Assembly (NCBI GenBank): GCA_022701845.1
Contig: JAKONS010000488.1
Location: 1 to 5,658 of the forward strand
Direction of reading: 5' to 3'
DNA from: Burkholderiaceae bacterium
GTDB lineage: Bacteria; Pseudomonadota; Gammaproteobacteria; Burkholderiales; Burkholderiaceae
Length of the DNA stretch: 5,658 nt
Shown: piece after piece, positions 5,017 to 5,658 of the stretch
Numbering within the stretch: position 1 is the first letter of the stretch
How the letters are laid out: every line of letters begins with the position of its first letter
Program-made: the position numbers and the translations under genes
Notes under the pieces: model-generated
What the model saw: only the letters and a program-made list of their open reading frames with translations
What the model was told of the DNA's origin: nothing
Database searches by the model: none

Positions 5017-5658
5017 TCAGGCACGCAGCACCGACAGGATGTTCTGCGCCGCCCCCACCGCCATGCCCCGCAGGCCGCCGTCGGTGGTGCCGCCGATATG
5101 CGGCGTCAGCACCGCATTGGGGGTCGACGCCCAGGGCGAGTCCGCATCGATCGGCTCGTCGACGAAGCAGTCCAGCCCCAGCGCCAGCTCGCCCGCATGC
5201 AGCTTCCCGCGCATGGCCGCCTCGTCGAACAGGCCGGCGCGCGCGGTGTTGACCACGATCGCGCCGTGGCGCAGCAGCCCGAGCCGGCGGGCATCCAGCA
5301 GGCCGCGGGTGGCATCGTCCAGCGGGCAGTGCAGCGACACCACGTCGCTCGCGGCCAGCAGCGCGTCGAGCTCCAGCCGGGTGGTGCCGGCCGGCAGCCG
5401 GTCGGCCGGCAGGTACGGGTCGCAGACCACCACCGTCATGCCGATGGCCTGTGCGAAACGCACCACCCGCGCGCCGATCGAGCCGCAGCCGATCACGCCC
5501 AGCGTGGCGCCGGCCAGCTCCTTGCCCTGGTAGCTCTGCTTGTCCCAGCGGCCCTGGTGCATCCGGCTGTCGAGCCAGGCGATGCGGCGGGCGCAGCCGA
5601 GGATCAGCCCCAGCGCCAGCTCGGCCACCGCCTGGCTGTTGGAGCCGGTGGCGGCGAT
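5017..5658 (-). CDS. D-2-hydroxyacid dehydrogenase, NAD-binding (partial, N-terminus beyond right edge)
   Basis: The C-terminal 213 residues of a D-isomer specific 2-hydroxyacid dehydrogenase, the family of 3-phosphoglycerate, glycerate and hydroxypyruvate dehydrogenases, which interconvert 2-oxo acids and D-2-hydroxy acids with NAD(P)H. The visible part, numbered from the window edge, starts at IAATGSNSQAVAELALG, the hinge into the nucleotide-binding domain. It contains the Rossmann motif GCGSIG at 57-62, an Asp at 80 ending the second strand (favouring NAD over NADP), and the catalytic triad Arg140 (NTARAG), Glu168 (VDEP) and His187 (TPHIGG). About 100 N-terminal residues are missing relative to the usual 310-340. 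A GTG at 5628 lies inside the family-conserved region and is not the true start. It is on the same strand as dctP, 242 bases upstream, so it may belong to the same pathway. The substrate is unknown. Confidence 0.93.
   Translation of the reverse strand: MAATGSNSQAVAELALGLILGCARRIAWLDSRMHQGRWDKQSYQGKELAGATLGVIGCGSIGARVVRFAQAIGMTVVVCDPYLPADRLPAGTTRLELDALLAASDVVSLHCPLDDATRGLLDARRLGLLRHGAIVVNTARAGLFDEAAMRGKLHAGELALGLDCFVDEPIDADSPWASTPNAVLTPHIGGTTDGGLRGMAVGAAQNILSVLRA

Overview
The window is GC-rich, with G or C at most third codon positions and long spurious open frames on both strands. Gene content and style (TRAP transporter operon, many solute-binding proteins, tightly overlapping starts and stops) suggest a betaproteobacterium of the Burkholderiales, for example a Bordetella/Achromobacter or comamonad relative. 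This placement is inferred from style alone; no rRNA or marker gene is present.

Layout from left to right: (1) the last 52 codons of a plus-strand gene, probably an ABC-type periplasmic solute-binding protein; (2) a 99-base convergent intergenic stretch rich in inverted repeats; (3) a minus-strand operon read right to left, dctP - dctQ - dctM - amidohydrolase, in which every junction overlaps by 1 or 4 bases (TGATG, ATGA, TGATG); (4) a 242-base gap in front of dctP holding an AT-rich, operator-like inverted repeat, a second distal copy of part of it and a good ribosome binding site; (5) the C-terminal 213 residues of a minus-strand D-2-hydroxyacid dehydrogenase whose start lies beyond the right edge.

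The operon reads as an uptake-and-catabolism unit. A secreted DctP-type protein would bind a (probably carboxylated) solute in the periplasm, and the DctQ/DctM membrane pair would import it with a cation gradient. A cytoplasmic TRZ/ATZ-type metal-dependent amidohydrolase, translationally coupled to the permease, would hydrolyse or deaminate it. The upstream dehydrogenase could act on a 2-oxo or 2-hydroxy acid of the same pathway, but the 242-base gap with its own putative operators suggests that dctPQM-amidohydrolase can be controlled separately. The substrate cannot be read from the sequence. No mobile element, CRISPR, tRNA or rRNA was seen.
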